A DNA stretch of 64,000 nucleotides, taken from NCBI GenBank assembly GCA_002946415.1, contig NJPS01000046.1:310001-374000 (forward strand), written 5' to 3'. The stretch comes from Rutstroemia sp. NJR-2017a BVV2. Its lineage: Eukaryota; Ascomycota; Leotiomycetes; Helotiales; Rutstroemiaceae. The notes below the pieces were generated by a model. That model was not told where the DNA came from. It ran no database searches and was given only the letters and a program-made list of their open reading frames with translations. Each line of letters starts with the position of its first letter. Position 1 is the stretch's first letter. Below, one piece after another: positions 1-10,597 of the stretch. Made by a program: the position numbers and the translations under genes.

Positions 1-314
1 ACCCTCCCTGCTTGACGTCCTCTTCTATCTCGTCCAGTAACTAATTGCGCAAAATATACGTTAGCTAGGCTATACCACATCTACACCCAATGCACATAAT
101 CTAGAGCCAAGCATACCTTATCCTCATCCACGATCCAGCTCTTCATTTCTTCATCCCAGCCCTCATGACACCCCTTCTCCTTGACCACATCGTTGATACT
201 CAGATGTTTCAATCCCGTGTTCTGGGCCAACACTTCGCAGTGTGTCGTCTTTCCCACACCGGGCGTGCCAGTTATGATTATGTTAGGTTGCGTGCGCTCC
301 GGAGTGTTTCCCAT
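1..314 (-). CDS. FAP7: Fap7 / adenylate kinase isoenzyme 6 (partial, N-terminal part)
   Basis: Small nuclear P-loop NTPase of the AK6/Fap7 family, which acts in the last step of 40S subunit maturation (uS11 assembly, 20S pre-rRNA cleavage). The first exon (314..117) begins at the only in-frame ATG. It has a Walker A loop GTPGVGKT near residue 15 and the family signature around WDEEMKSWIVDEDK. A 76-bp intron (116..41, GTATGC...AATTAG) joins codon-clean to LLDEIEEDVKQGG in 40..1, which matches the family's next block. The gene then runs off the window, so only about the first 80 of an expected ~170-190 residues are visible. The start MGNTPER resembles an N-myristoylation site, but position 6 is Glu, so I do not predict myristoylation. 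Identity is recognised from the family; the join is inferred from GT/AG and frame. Confidence 0.88.
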
Positions 315-839
315 CTTGTCTTGCTTGAATTCCTCAGCTGACGATTGGTCTGATACGGTTCGGTAGTTCCTGTGATATGATATAATCTGTTCCAACTGTA
401 GCCTGGGTTTTCAATCAGATATTTATACTCCCGACGTCTGGCTCAAGGCTTTGTTGGTTGTCGGTTCGAAGGGCTGAGTTGGAACGGCCTTTGCGCCTCT
501 AAACCGGTCCTTGTGCGAGACTCTGCAAAAATGTTTACGAAAATTCTTATCGAAAAAGGCGGGGCTTATCAGCACGTGTTTTGGGACTTCTAAAAATAGA
601 TAGCACTTGACTTCGAGCTGCAGCTAGCTGGAGGTAAAACCCCTCGCGAGCATGGGCAAATACAATGGATATCATGCTTTGTTTGATATTGTGCATCTAT
701 TGGAGGTGCTAAAAGAGTTCAGCTATTATATGAAGCAATTCTACTTGCAAAGTTATTACGTGATGCGCTGACTTCTCCGTCGATGTCCAGATCAACCAGT
801 TTCCATATCCATACATCGCACAACCGGCATTGCTGACTT
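315..839. other. Intergenic between Fap7 and the AMPK beta gene
   Basis: This 525-bp stretch is the promoter side of Fap7 and the 3' side of the AMPK beta gene, both on the minus strand. I see no ORF with a recognisable product, no RNA gene and no repeat. A GTTCGA string near 472 was checked as a tRNA B box and has no cloverleaf around it. Confidence 0.6.
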
Positions 840-2376
840 CTATTCTCGATCCTCCCCCGTAGGCTTGTACATAATTGTCGTGACATACTAGTGGAAGCAT
901 TAGCAGATTGCAGAATATGAGATTTCTTGTAATCCATACCTTTCTCTTATATCTTGTGGTAGCTGAAACAGCAAGAACATTGTTCTTGATACTGCTCGTA
1001 GCTAAGTGGTTTAGAACAGTGTGATTGGGCATGGTCAAAACACTGTTATCATCTTTCATCGGAGTAGCGGCATTCAGGATCGGTTTTCCTAAGAAACCAG
1101 GTAAACTTGGAGGAGATGGTAGCTTGTCTATCGCCGCGATTGCGTATTGGTATGCCGCAGAATCTTCGGGCTTGTCCATATCTATAAGATACTGTGGGAT
1201 CTGAGATGTAAATTGACCCTCGGGAGTCACGGGTTTCATCCTTGACGCAGGCTTTGGCTCTGCTTTTTCTTCCGATGGGGTAGGTTCAGCTTGAGGAGTC
1301 TCCGCGTTGTTTGCCCCTCCTCCTATTGGATCATTAGGAATCTCTGCGGGTGTCTCATCGCGAGGTAAATCGTCGGCGCTAACTTCGATATAATTGACAA
1401 GGTTGTTGCCAAAGTCGACCGTCGTAGGCAATAATGTTGAGCATTTCATAGCGCCATCCGCAATAAACCTAACATGGTGCGTTCCAGGTCGTACATGTAT
1501 AATAGCTCTTAAAAGTCCCGGTTCTCCTTCTCTGTGAAACGTCAGCAATAGGCATCGAAGAATGATCGCCAAAAGGAGTGCGCCGCAAGCGCGAATGAGC
1601 TCCACCTACACTGGATGTAACCTATGCTTCTTATTCCATTGAAAAATTGTACCAGTTACATAAACTTTTTCACCACCTTCTCTCCATTCAAATATTGTCG
1701 GTACGGTCGCCTTTGTTTTGTCGAAGGGAAGCTCTGCGTCCTCTTCTTCTTCTATAGTGTTGTTGCTGAGTGCAGAGGTTCGTCGCGGAAGTGGTTCGTT
1801 ATCTAACGTCTCTATATCTAGTACCGGCGCATCAATATTCTCTGTGGGTGCGATTATGGGTGACCCAGGTGTGTGCACCTCCTCCTCAATTGGGAGAGGG
1901 AGTCTTGGAGGTCTCGTGAGATGATAGGACATGTCTTGCAAAGGCGGCCCGGATGGATCGATAGATTGGGACAGGGAATCTGAGTGAGATCTCAATGATT
2001 TGGAATCGTAATAGGACGAGGGCATGGGAACATCGACCGGCTTAGTTGGCTGATCTTTCACGTCGATTCTTTCAGTCGGCGGTTCATCTTTGGGCTGTAT
2101 GCTCGTCTGAGGATCTTTCTCTTGGTATGATGTACCGAATTGCCCGGCCGGGTGTGATTGGGAGTTGCGTGGGCGGTGTGTGACGTTGGAACCATGAGCT
2201 TGTGCTAATGATGGTTCAGCTCTCGCCGCGGACCTTTGCGATTGTATCAGATTCCTGGGATCTCTACGAGTTGAAGCTGCTTTCGATGAGTCATGGTTGT
2301 GACCCGAAGGTGAATGAGAGTGTGAATGTGATGCCGAAGTAGTTGGCCTCGTGTTGGTGGAAGGTGTATTCCCCAT
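840..2376 (-). CDS. GAL83: SNF1/AMPK complex beta subunit (Gal83/Sip2 type)
   Basis: Scaffold subunit of the SNF1 (AMPK) kinase, joining the catalytic alpha and gamma subunits and directing the complex to membranes or the nucleus during glucose limitation. Exons are 2376..1622, 1531..940 and 887..840, giving 464 aa. The start MGNTPST fits the N-myristoylation consensus, as in other beta subunits. Residues ~10-215 are low-complexity Ser/Pro/His sequence, including HSHSHS. A CBM48 glycogen-binding module starts at PTIFEW near residue 226 and continues across intron 1 (HVRPGTHHVRFIADG). The C-terminal ASC domain (PNHTVLNHLATSSIK, then RYKRK) continues in the tiny last exon with YVTTIMYKP, a family-diagnostic ending. 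Introns are 90 and 52 bp with GT/AG ends, and phases match. An upstream GTG extends the frame, but the ATG with the myristoylation motif is the natural start. Confidence 0.93.
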
Positions 2377-3090
2377 GGTTGCGATCGGGTGATTCAATAA
2401 GTGCACTCAGGATGCATTCTGGCCGGCTAAAAGGCTGTTTGGAATTGGAGACACGATGAAGCTATTGGGAACGAGATGGGGAACGGCGAACGGCGAACGG
2501 GGAATAGATAATGGTAGTAATGGATTAGGTGAATAAAGACGTAAATTGGTAAATATGTATGAACGAATTGAGAGATCTGTAAGATTTGAAGAAAGGAACG
2601 AGAAAATGAATGAACATGTACTTAGTTGGGAACAGAAGATATCTCCAAGAATCTGAGGTTTTTCTTTATATTCAATCCGAACAGTGCTTTTTTATTAGGG
2701 GAGATTCGTAAATTGTGGTGTTGAAGTGCAAAAATTAACCTGTTTGAGAGAGTGAGAGCTTTGGATTTACCCCACCTCTTGTCCTAAAACCACTTCACCC
2801 ACAAATATGCCTCCAGATTGGCCGTACCTTGTGGGTGGTCCGAGCTTTCAATCTTCCCTTGGACATAAACATTACATCAGCATCTTGGGTCTGTCCAACC
2901 ATCATCATCATCCACACTACAAGGCTTAGAGGAAGTATAACAACCCGCATTCATAACTCATATCTTCATTGCCTTCTAAACTCCTTGTAGACCATAGCAG
3001 TTGTATGACGCATATGCTAAATAGGGTGCGCGTACGGTGCTTGCATAGCGCCTTTCATTCTCCGTAATCGCTTTCTTTGCGTTACCCACA
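2377..3090. other. Divergent intergenic region
   Basis: This 714-bp region separates the AMPK beta start from the oppositely oriented small membrane protein, so it should carry both promoters. It has a short CGGCGAACGG repeat at about 2483-2502. No ORF or RNA gene is recognised. Confidence 0.6.
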
Positions 3091-3649
3091 ATGGAGCTTG
3101 CAAACATGACATGGCTTTCAATGATAGGAGGCACGTTATATTATCTGGTCCTGCCGGTCTACCTCATCTTCAATTGGTCGCTGGCTCTTCTGGGCCTTGC
3201 TTTAGCTCCAGCGCTACACGTGGGAAGTTCTCTATCATCCGCTTTACTTCTTCCGTTCAGAGTACTGGCTAAATTCGAGGTACATCACCAACCATCCCAT
3301 TCATACTAATGACACTGGATCTAAAATTCTTCAGGCTCTATTCTTATTTCTCGGCTCGGCGGTTGTTGTTGGTTTAATCACAGGCTCGATCTTGCATCTC
3401 TCGTCCAGTGTTCTCATTTCGCTGTTGAATCTGTCACCAGCTCCAGAGGAATCGGGTCGCTCTGCCGCGTCAGTTCGTGCTGCCCGAGCCCAGAAGCAGC
3501 GGGACAGTAAGCAAGATCCTTTGAAGTGGAAGATCGATCCCTCGGTAGAGAAAAAGTATGCCGAGTGGTTAGAGAAGGATGGTGGAGGAAGAAAAGACGA
3601 GCAGGGACTACTGGCCCAGACCATAATCGAGGAGGACGATGATTCTTAG
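3091..3649 (+). CDS. Small membrane protein of unknown function
   Basis: I do not recognise a named family. Two exons (3091..3279, 3335..3649; 55-bp intron GTACAT...CTTCAG) give 167 aa. Residues ~10-35 and ~37-60 are hydrophobic (YYLVLPVYLIFNWSLALLGL), and a third hydrophobic stretch (ALFLFLGSAVVVGLITG) follows the intron. The last ~75 residues are soluble, charged and rich in Arg, Lys and Asp (SVRAARAQKQRDSKQDPLKWK), ending in an acidic EEDDDS. Splice phase is exact and the charge pattern is protein-like, so I take it as a real gene. It is likely an integral membrane protein with two or three segments and a cytosolic C-terminal tail. Function cannot be assigned from this sequence. Confidence 0.75.
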
Positions 3650-3721
3650 GATGGGTTTTGACGCACATGGATTTGCCGTCTCTAGGCCTGCATAGGCGCG
3701 ATCTCAAATGGCGTAAAAGCT

Positions 3722-4771
3722 TCAGTCTCTCCATTTGACAAAGACCTCATCCGTCCTGAATCTTTGCGTGCATGTGCTCTCTGACAACGGAGTCCTGAAG
3801 CCGGTCTCGTATGCCATTAACCCAGCCTGGGCAATCATGATACCGTTGTCAATACAAAAACGCTCATCGGTTGCAAAGACACTTCCCCCACGATCTCTCG
3901 CCATTAGCCCCATCATCTCTTGCAACCTTTCATTGCAGCCAACTCCGCCTACTATCAAGACTTGATTGCTTCCCACATGAGCCATAGCTCTTTCAGTAAT
4001 CTCCACCAACATCGCATAGACAGTCTCCTGCAAGCTGAAGCACAGATCCGCCGTAGTGATCAGCTCCCCAGTGATGGGATCCTTTTGTTCGGGGTTTGCC
4101 TTCAATTCCCCGGCGAGAATGTCGATACTTGCTAGAATTCCGGAAAAAGAACAGTCCATCCCTTTAACCGCATATGGAAGATCCAATAGTACTTTTCCCT
4201 TCTTCGCTAGTTGTTCAATGTTGTATCCTGGCGCTGGATCGTTACTGATCTCTAAGGTTCTCGCAAATCGGTCAAGACAGTTTCCCACGGCAATGTCCAG
4301 AGCCTCCCCAAAAATGCGATATCGTTGTTCTGCATATGCAATAACCTGGGTGTTTCCACCACTGACGTAAAGAACCACCGGATTTTGTGCCCCAGTAATT
4401 TCCCGACCCATCTCTATATGTCCAACGCAGTGATTGACCCCTACCAGTTCTTTACCCCACAGCAAGGAAAGCATTCGAGCTGCGACGGCGACGCTTTGTA
4501 ATGGAGCGCCCATTCCAGGACCTTTAGTGTAGCAAATGCAATCAATGTCTGCAACCTTCACTCCAGCCTGAGCCATGGCCTGCTTCACGAGTTTGACTAG
4601 CCATGACCGATGGTGTTTGGCAGTGTCTTTGGGTAAAAAGCCTTCACCCGGAGGCGAAACGAATGTATGTCGAATGTTCGAAAGGATCTTTGCAGGCTTG
4701 CCTTTAACTGGGTGTGATATAACACCGATACCAAGTTTGTTGGCACTCCCTTCAAGACCGATGGCAATCAT
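3722..4771 (-). CDS. KAE1: tRNA N6-threonylcarbamoyladenosine synthase subunit Kae1 (KEOPS)
   Basis: Catalytic ASKHA-fold subunit of the KEOPS/EKC complex. It transfers threonylcarbamoyl from TC-AMP to A37 of ANN-decoding tRNAs in the cytosol and nucleus. It is a single exon of 349 aa starting [17 protein letters not shown], the canonical Kae1/OSGEP opening. The metal-binding HxxGH motif is present as HCVGH (His114 and His118). The phosphate and nucleotide loops are visible as [11 protein letters not shown] (~81-91) and [11 protein letters not shown]. The C-terminal Asp ligand region is [15 protein letters not shown]. Length and motifs match cytosolic Kae1 rather than mitochondrial Qri7, as there is no presequence. 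It converges on the small membrane protein gene (72-bp gap) and diverges from the SET-domain gene. Confidence 0.97.
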   Translation of the reverse strand: MIAIGLEGSANKLGIGVISHPVKGKPAKILSNIRHTFVSPPGEGFLPKDTAKHHRSWLVKLVKQAMAQAGVKVADIDCICYTKGPGMGAPLQSVAVAARMLSLLWGKELVGVNHCVGHIEMGREITGAQNPVVLYVSGGNTQVIAYAEQRYRIFGEALDIAVGNCLDRFARTLEISNDPAPGYNIEQLAKKGKVLLDLPYAVKGMDCSFSGILASIDILAGELKANPEQKDPITGELITTADLCFSLQETVYAMLVEITERAMAHVGSNQVLIVGGVGCNERLQEMMGLMARDRGGSVFATDERFCIDNGIMIAQAGLMAYETGFRTPLSESTCTQRFRTDEVFVKWRD

Positions 4772-5283
4772 CTTGGACGTTGTGGGCTTTTCTTTCCGAC
4801 TGCAGATAAATCAAAGAGGGGTTGACGAATAGATAAATAATCTGCCACTAAAGTTGGGCAAGGTTGAGTAGTCACAGCTAATCGATAAGGATTATGCCGA
4901 ACAATCCATCCGTGTGCGCGTCAATGGAAGATGACAAAATGCCCACCATTCTACCACCACCAATTATTATACACATCTACAATTGGGAATATTATACTTG
5001 ATATCTCTACATAAAACATTCATGAACAATTACTTCGATTTCTGATATTATGAATGATTGTGACAGTGCGAAATTTTCTTGCTGACCTTTGTTCAGCCCC
5101 ACATTGCGACCTATCTAGGCCTAGGGCCCCTTGATTTATTCGGTTTATTTTAGCGACTTCTACCAAATGTCGCTGGTGTGCGAGGCGAGTTAAGAATTTA
5201 CTTGCGTTCATGCGAAACATACAGACTGCTTTGCTTCATTACACGCAGCTCACCTACTTTCTCAGATCGAATACAGAGGGAAA
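4772..5283. other. Divergent promoter region of KAE1 and the SET methyltransferase gene
   Basis: This 512-bp spacer lies between two divergent starts. It is A/T-leaning around 4960-5060, and I see no ORF or RNA gene that I would support. Confidence 0.55.
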
Positions 5284-6973
5284 ATGCTCCCAGATATGGA
5301 GATCGACGATTTTGAAGCCAGAACTGCTGCATTCGTATCGTGGCTTGCAGAAATGGGTGTCCGGATCAGCCCTAAAATAACATTGGCCGATCAGCGAGCT
5401 GAGGGTCGAGGACGAGGTGTCGGTATGGTCCCTCTTCTCCACCATTTCTATTCTTCATGCGCCCACTATCTCTGAATAGGGATCTGCTGCATTTGTGTCC
5501 GCAGTTCCAGGGATTGCATGATACGACAGAATCTCGCTAATATCTCACAGTGGCTCAAGACGACATCGAAGATGACGAGATCCTTTTCAGCATCCCACGC
5601 AACGCCGTTTTGAATACACAGAACATCGCAACTACTTCCATTTCTCCCTTGCTGAAGACTTTGAATGATATGCCCAGCTGGTTGGTAGGTTACCTCCGGC
5701 TATCCCACCGGAGTTCCGGGCAGCGCTGGCTAACTACAACCTAGGCGCTCACGACAATACTCATGGCGGAGGGCCAACGCAAAGAATCCAAGTGGGCACC
5801 TTATCTCGCGATACTACCGGATCAACTCCATAGCTTAGTCTTCTGGTCTGATGCCGAGCTTGCAGAGCTCCAGGCAAGCGCGGTCATAAAGAAGATAGGG
5901 AAGAAGGGCGCTGAGGATATGTTCTTCACGCACGTCGCTCCTCTCGGCCTTGATCAGTATAGTGTGGAAATGTGCCACAAGGTAGCCTCTGTGATAATGG
6001 CATATGCATTTGATATTCCGGATCCTTCAGATGAATCAGCATCCGGTGGCAAGGAAAAAGAAGCCGATGACGATCTAGTCTCCGACAATGGCGAAGACGA
6101 GAAAACCATCTTGTCCATGATACCTCTGGCAGACATGCTCAACGCCGATGCTGACAGGAACAATGCTCGTTTGGTCTGCGACAACGAAGACTTAGAGATG
6201 AGAGCTATCGCACCAATCAAAAAGGGCGAAGAAATATTCAATGAGTTTGTACTCCCTTTCATCCATATTTTGCAACTTGACTCACAGGCATCATATGCTG
6301 ACCATTCATTTCTAGTTACGGCCAACTTCCTAGGTCAGATTTGCTAAGGCGGTATGGATATGTCACCGACAGATACTCTGCTTACGACGTTGCTGAAATA
6401 TCAACTGAGCTTATCGTTTCTGCATTTCGCAATGGCAAGGTTCACTCTTCCCTAGCAAAACTACCTTCGGAAAGTCTCAAACTACGTCTGGATCTAGCTG
6501 AAAGAGAAGGTGTTTATGAAGAGTCTTTTGACCTGCTACACCCTGGTTCCGATGAGCCCGTCATTCCTGACGAGCTCCTGGCATTCTTATATATCTTGCT
6601 CGTCAACGAAGATCATTTGAAAGCCATTCTGGACTCGCAAAGTAGCTTGCCCAGTCGGTCTAAGCTCGCAACCGAACTTGCGGGGGAGGTCTTGAAAACG
6701 CTTCTGCAAACCAGAGAAAAGGAGTATTTGACAACCGTGGAGGAAGATGAACATTTGCTCCAGGATTCAAATTTGCCACTACGAACACGTATGGCAATTC
6801 AAGTACGCCTTGGGGAGAAGAATGTGCTGCGAGCAGCCGTACAGGAAGCAAGCACCTTTACGGGTAGCAATCATCGTATGAGACTCGGCCATTCAAAGGC
6901 GGCCAACGAGAAAGGTGGAAAGAGAAAGGCAGAAGACTTGGGACAAGCAAGAAAGAAGGGCCGCTCACGCTAG
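5284..6973 (+). CDS. RKM4: SET-domain ribosomal lysine methyltransferase, Rkm4/SETD6 type
   Basis: Probable AdoMet-dependent protein lysine methyltransferase; yeast Rkm4 monomethylates ribosomal protein eL42. Four exons (5284..5422, 5551..5684, 5745..6244, 6316..6973) encode 476 aa. The split SET domain opens with GRGRGVVAQDDIEDDEILFSIPR. It has an i-SET insert containing SKWAPYLAILP. It closes with PLADMLNADADRNNARL and, across intron 3, NDYGQLPRSDLLRRYGY, the cofactor-binding core of this subfamily. A helical Rubisco-LSMT-like substrate-binding domain follows (~290-430). The tail is Lys/Arg-rich and may be a nuclear localisation signal. All three introns have GT/AG ends and correct phase. 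NAD in place of the NH(C/S) of classical SET domains is, as I recall, shared with yeast Rkm4 and not a defect. Confidence 0.9.
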
Positions 6974-7346
6974 GCGACACTGGTATGCGAAGCAACCTAT
7001 TCGCGACGGTATGTCACAAACATCTTCCTGAGTTTGGGACAATGGTGGAGGAAATTAATAGTCAGGTTTATTCCCGACCCTGTGTCATCATTTCTAGCGG
7101 ACTTTTGCTCATAGTGAGCGCTAAAATACAACAGGTCTTTCAGACACCTTCGTTGGCGTCCTCGGACAGAACTTCTAATTTCAACAAAACAACGCTCCGC
7201 CCTTCCTTGGGTAACGCCTCCTCCTGTCCGTGGCTCCGTCGAAATTCATGCAGAAGGGTGATTTACAGTGAAGCCTTCAAGTGTGAGATGGCTTCTGATA
7301 AGATCGTTTAGTTGAGAACGACGATTTGTCGTCGTAAAGAGAGGTT
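6974..7346. other. Convergent intergenic region
   Basis: This 373-bp gap lies between the 3' ends of the SET gene and EPL1 and should hold both 3' UTRs. An open frame crosses it on the plus strand, but it has no recognisable protein features and I treat it as non-coding. Confidence 0.55.
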
Positions 7347-9174
7347 TCAGGAATTAGGTTGGTTCGTTGGTTGTACTGCCGGAGGACCGATCGCTTTGTT
7401 GTTCACGGGGCTACCGCCATTGCCACCAGTACTCTTGTGGAATACTCTCTGACGGTGTGGGTCCGGATAGAGGTGCAGTGACAGAGGTATCGTGGATCTG
7501 AACTTCAGACATTTGGTGTCATACGGATCTACCTCATATACTGGCTGTCCATCGTCATCATCGTCTTGGTCATACTTCCACCGATCCGACATCTTTTCGT
7601 CTACACTTTTACTAGCCGTAGACATCCCTCTACGGTCTATCCACAATCGGCCACCACGACCAATACGCCTACGATATGCTGGCTGGCCGTGGTGGTCGTC
7701 TTCTTCCGGAGGACTACCATACCGTACGGTCACAGCATCCGCTTTCTCCTGTTGTATTGGCGACGATTGATCAAACGATTCTGAGGTTACGGATGATGGC
7801 GGCGTCAATAAATATTGATATTGAGCGGTGGCAGGACGGAAACCTGTGCTTGAACCTTGTGATTCGACTGGCAAGAGTGGTTCCCTTGTGCAGTCGATAT
7901 AGTTCTCGTTCCATTTGGTGTGTTGAGCGGATTTCTCCTCGAGTTCTCTCTGCAGCATATTCTCCTTTTGGGCCAGCTGATCACTCAATAAGATGAGATC
8001 GGTGTCAATGGGGCGGCCATCAGGACGATTCGGCATACGAAGCTGGCTTGGAGGTCTCTGCAGGACTTGCATCTCTGAAGCTTTCCTCTTCTGGGGCTAT
8101 GACAAGTTAGCATCAATCTACGCGAAACCACAACGGGGAACGGCAAGCATACCTTCTGGTTGATAAGATCATCGTCATCGTTCTTGATACCCATCTTGAC
8201 CTTAAGATTCTTGAGTTCCGTTCGTGATTCGAACACTGATCGCTCGCACTGCAGGAGATTCTTTTTGAAGACTTCCCTCTCAGTCGCCATACGGGTCAAC
8301 TGTCGAGCGTCTTCCAACTCCTTTCTCAACTTTCTAAGCTTCTCGGTAATTTGCGTGTCCCGAGCTCTTGTTTTCCTCGTGATTCTGACTTCACGACGAC
8401 GGAAGCAGACATACGGGTCGCCTTCATCATTGTCTTGGTGAGTCTCGAATTTCAAACTTGGCTGCAAGCCATGATTACCGCACGCTTGTTTTCGAGTTTT
8501 CCAGTACTCATAAATTTCTTTTGCATGATCGGGTACCTTTTCATCTCCCCTTTCTTTCATGGCTTCTTTCATAGCGTCGAAACTCACCACAGTATTATCG
8601 ACAGAGGCATAAGGCGCTTGGGTTTCAGCAGTTTCTTCGAACAGGTCCATGAGCTTTTCAAAGTCATCCTCTGAAAGCTGCGAAGCTCCAGATTTCTTTT
8701 TGTTATATTCTTTAAGGAAGACATCGTCTTCAGTACTCATGTTATACTGACACCCAGTGCATTCCTCAACTGTCTGGGAAAAGCGGATGTAAGTAGCAGG
8801 TTTGTCAAACTTCCTTGAATATAAAGCGTCATAGTCGATGTCGGCACCCTCCTCTGCAGGAGGAGCTGGAATCTCCTTGGGCGCATCTTTATCCCCTGCC
8901 GAAGTACTTGCCGCCAGAGCAGCTTGAAGATGGTATTCCTTCACAGCAACGGATTAGCACAACGAGTCACGTGGTAAAGGTGAAGATATGATGACGAGAG
9001 TCACGTGTTACGCACATTTTCTTCAGCTTTTTCGACACCAGTTTCGACTTTATGTTGACCTTGTAGAGAATCATATTCTGCTGATTCAATTTGGTCTTCT
9101 CGTAGAATTTGTTGGTGGGTGGATCTGTTGAGCTTTTTTTGGCGCACCACCCTGCCCGCGGGTTGTGTTCTCAT
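7347..9174 (-). CDS. EPL1: Enhancer of polycomb-like protein Epl1 (NuA4 subunit)
   Basis: Scaffold of the NuA4/piccolo histone H4/H2A acetyltransferase, bridging Esa1 and Yng2 in the nucleus. Three exons (9174..9016, 8938..8153, 8096..7347) give 564 aa. The N-terminal EPcA region starts with VRQKKLNRSTHQQILREDQI and crosses intron 1 into EYHLQAALAAS. The conserved central block has DKPATYIRFSQTVEECTGCQYNM, DHAKEIYEYWKTRK and the basic YVCFRRREVRITRKTRARD, followed by a coiled coil (KLRKLRKELEDARQL). After intron 2 comes QKRKASEMQ and LRMPNRPDGRP. The C-terminus is low complexity with an Asp run. Introns are 77 and 56 bp with standard ends and zero phase. Length is normal for filamentous ascomycetes. 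Confidence 0.94.
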
Positions 9175-9775
9175 GATGGATTGATGTAAGAGTGTAATAT
9201 TAACGCGACAACAACGCAAGATCGACGCGTAAAAAATTGATATAATGAAAAAGCGACCATGGCTTTTCGTTTAATCCATTTTCTAAAATTGATTTCGATG
9301 TTTTGGTGAATATTTTGATGATCGAAAATTGCACCTCACCACGATCTGACGTTCGTTCGTGGTACCCCGAAGCAGAATTTTCATTGTGTCAAGTTGTCCA
9401 CACTCTACCTAATCTGAGTGATAATCCCGCCTGAGGCACGAATTAAGGCATGTAAAGTTCATGAATGTTGATCTAGTCCCAAATAAGAATCCCTCATTAT
9501 CAAACTTCGGATAGGGAACTGTGAACAATACCATCGACAAGACACAATATTCCATACAGCTTCTTTGCCAGCGACGATACCCTACTTGCTATTGGGGGGA
9601 AACTGAACCTGAAGCTTCCAGGAACTCGATAATACCAGTCCGAAGCAATAATATTGCAGCTTGTGGCAGTAATCGAATATCCAAATCTACATTCCATCTC
9701 CTCCCCGCCTTTTTCTAAGTCAGCCTCGCGACTCCTAACCAAACCACTTCCACTCCACCACAATCCTTTACAAAG
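9175..9775. other. Divergent promoter region of EPL1 and CNB1
   Basis: This 601-bp spacer lies between divergent starts. It is AT-rich near 9230-9330. I see no open gene or RNA gene. Confidence 0.55.
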
Positions 9776-10597
9776 ATGGGGAATACAAGCAGTGCCGTGC
9801 TGGACAATATTGTGCAGGGTTCTAATTGTGCGGATATGATTCTTTATTGCATGTCTGCGAGAATGGGAGGAATTAATTGCTAATCGAATGGGCAGTCGAT
9901 CGAGATGAAGTCGATAGGTTACGGAAACGTTTTATGAAGTTGGACAAGGTGCGCAGATCTGGGAGCGCTTACCTTAGGATAACCTGGCTGATACATGATT
10001 CTGGAATTAGGATAACTCCGGTACCATCGAGCGTGAAGAGTTTCTGAGTCTTCCTCAAATCTCCTCGAACCCTCTTGCTACTAGGTCCGTTGGCCTCCTT
10101 TTCACCGCTTCCCCTTGCTCCTGGGACCGTCGATCCTATACCTATATACAAGACATTGTAGCTTAACTAATACATCCTCTTACTACAGAATGATCGCCAT
10201 ATTCGACGAAGATGGCGGTGGAGATGTCGATTTCCAGGAATTCGTAAGCGGGCTCAGCGCTTTCAGCTCCAAGGGCAACAAGGAACAAAAGTTACGCTTT
10301 GCATTCAAAGTCTACGATATCGATCGCGATGGTTATATCTCCAACGGCGAGTTGTTCATTGTCTTGAAGATGATGGTGGGTAGCAATTTGAAGGACCAAC
10401 AGTTGCAGCAGATTGTGGATAAGACGATTATGGAGGCAGATCTGGACCGTGATGGGAAGATCAGCTTTGAGGAGTTTACGAAGATGGTGGAGAACACCGA
10501 CGTTAGCATGAGTATGACACTAGGTATGTTGGCTTTTATTGTTCTTGATGTTAGAGACGAGGAGCGGTGCTAAATCTCTGGGGATAGATCAATTCTA
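9776..10597 (+). CDS. CNB1: Calcineurin regulatory subunit B
   Basis: Ca2+-binding regulatory subunit of the phosphatase calcineurin, which drives Ca2+ stress signalling, cation tolerance and hyphal growth in fungi. Five exons (9776..9827, 9896..9948, 10011..10084, 10189..10523, 10587..10597) encode 174 aa, the usual length. The start [17 protein letters not shown] carries an N-myristoylation consensus. Four EF hands follow. Their loops include [12 protein letters not shown] (built across intron 2), [24 protein letters not shown] and [12 protein letters not shown]. The last exon is 11 nt and supplies only DQF and the stop, a conserved ending of this family. Introns are 62-104 bp and phases agree. 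The sequence is nearly identical to calcineurin B I know from other filamentous ascomycetes. Confidence 0.97.

Noticed and set aside
312..314. N-myristoylation of Fap7 because it starts MGNT like the beta subunit and calcineurin B
   Set aside because: Position 6 is Glu, which does not fit the consensus; the shared MGNT is probably coincidence.
81..395. Longer Fap7 N-terminus starting upstream of MGNTPERT
   Set aside because: The upstream start would be TTG; the only in-frame ATG gives a normal family N-terminus.
6985..7311. 108-codon open frame after the SET-domain gene
   Set aside because: It lies in the convergent 3' gap, shows no family features and is best explained as 3' UTR.
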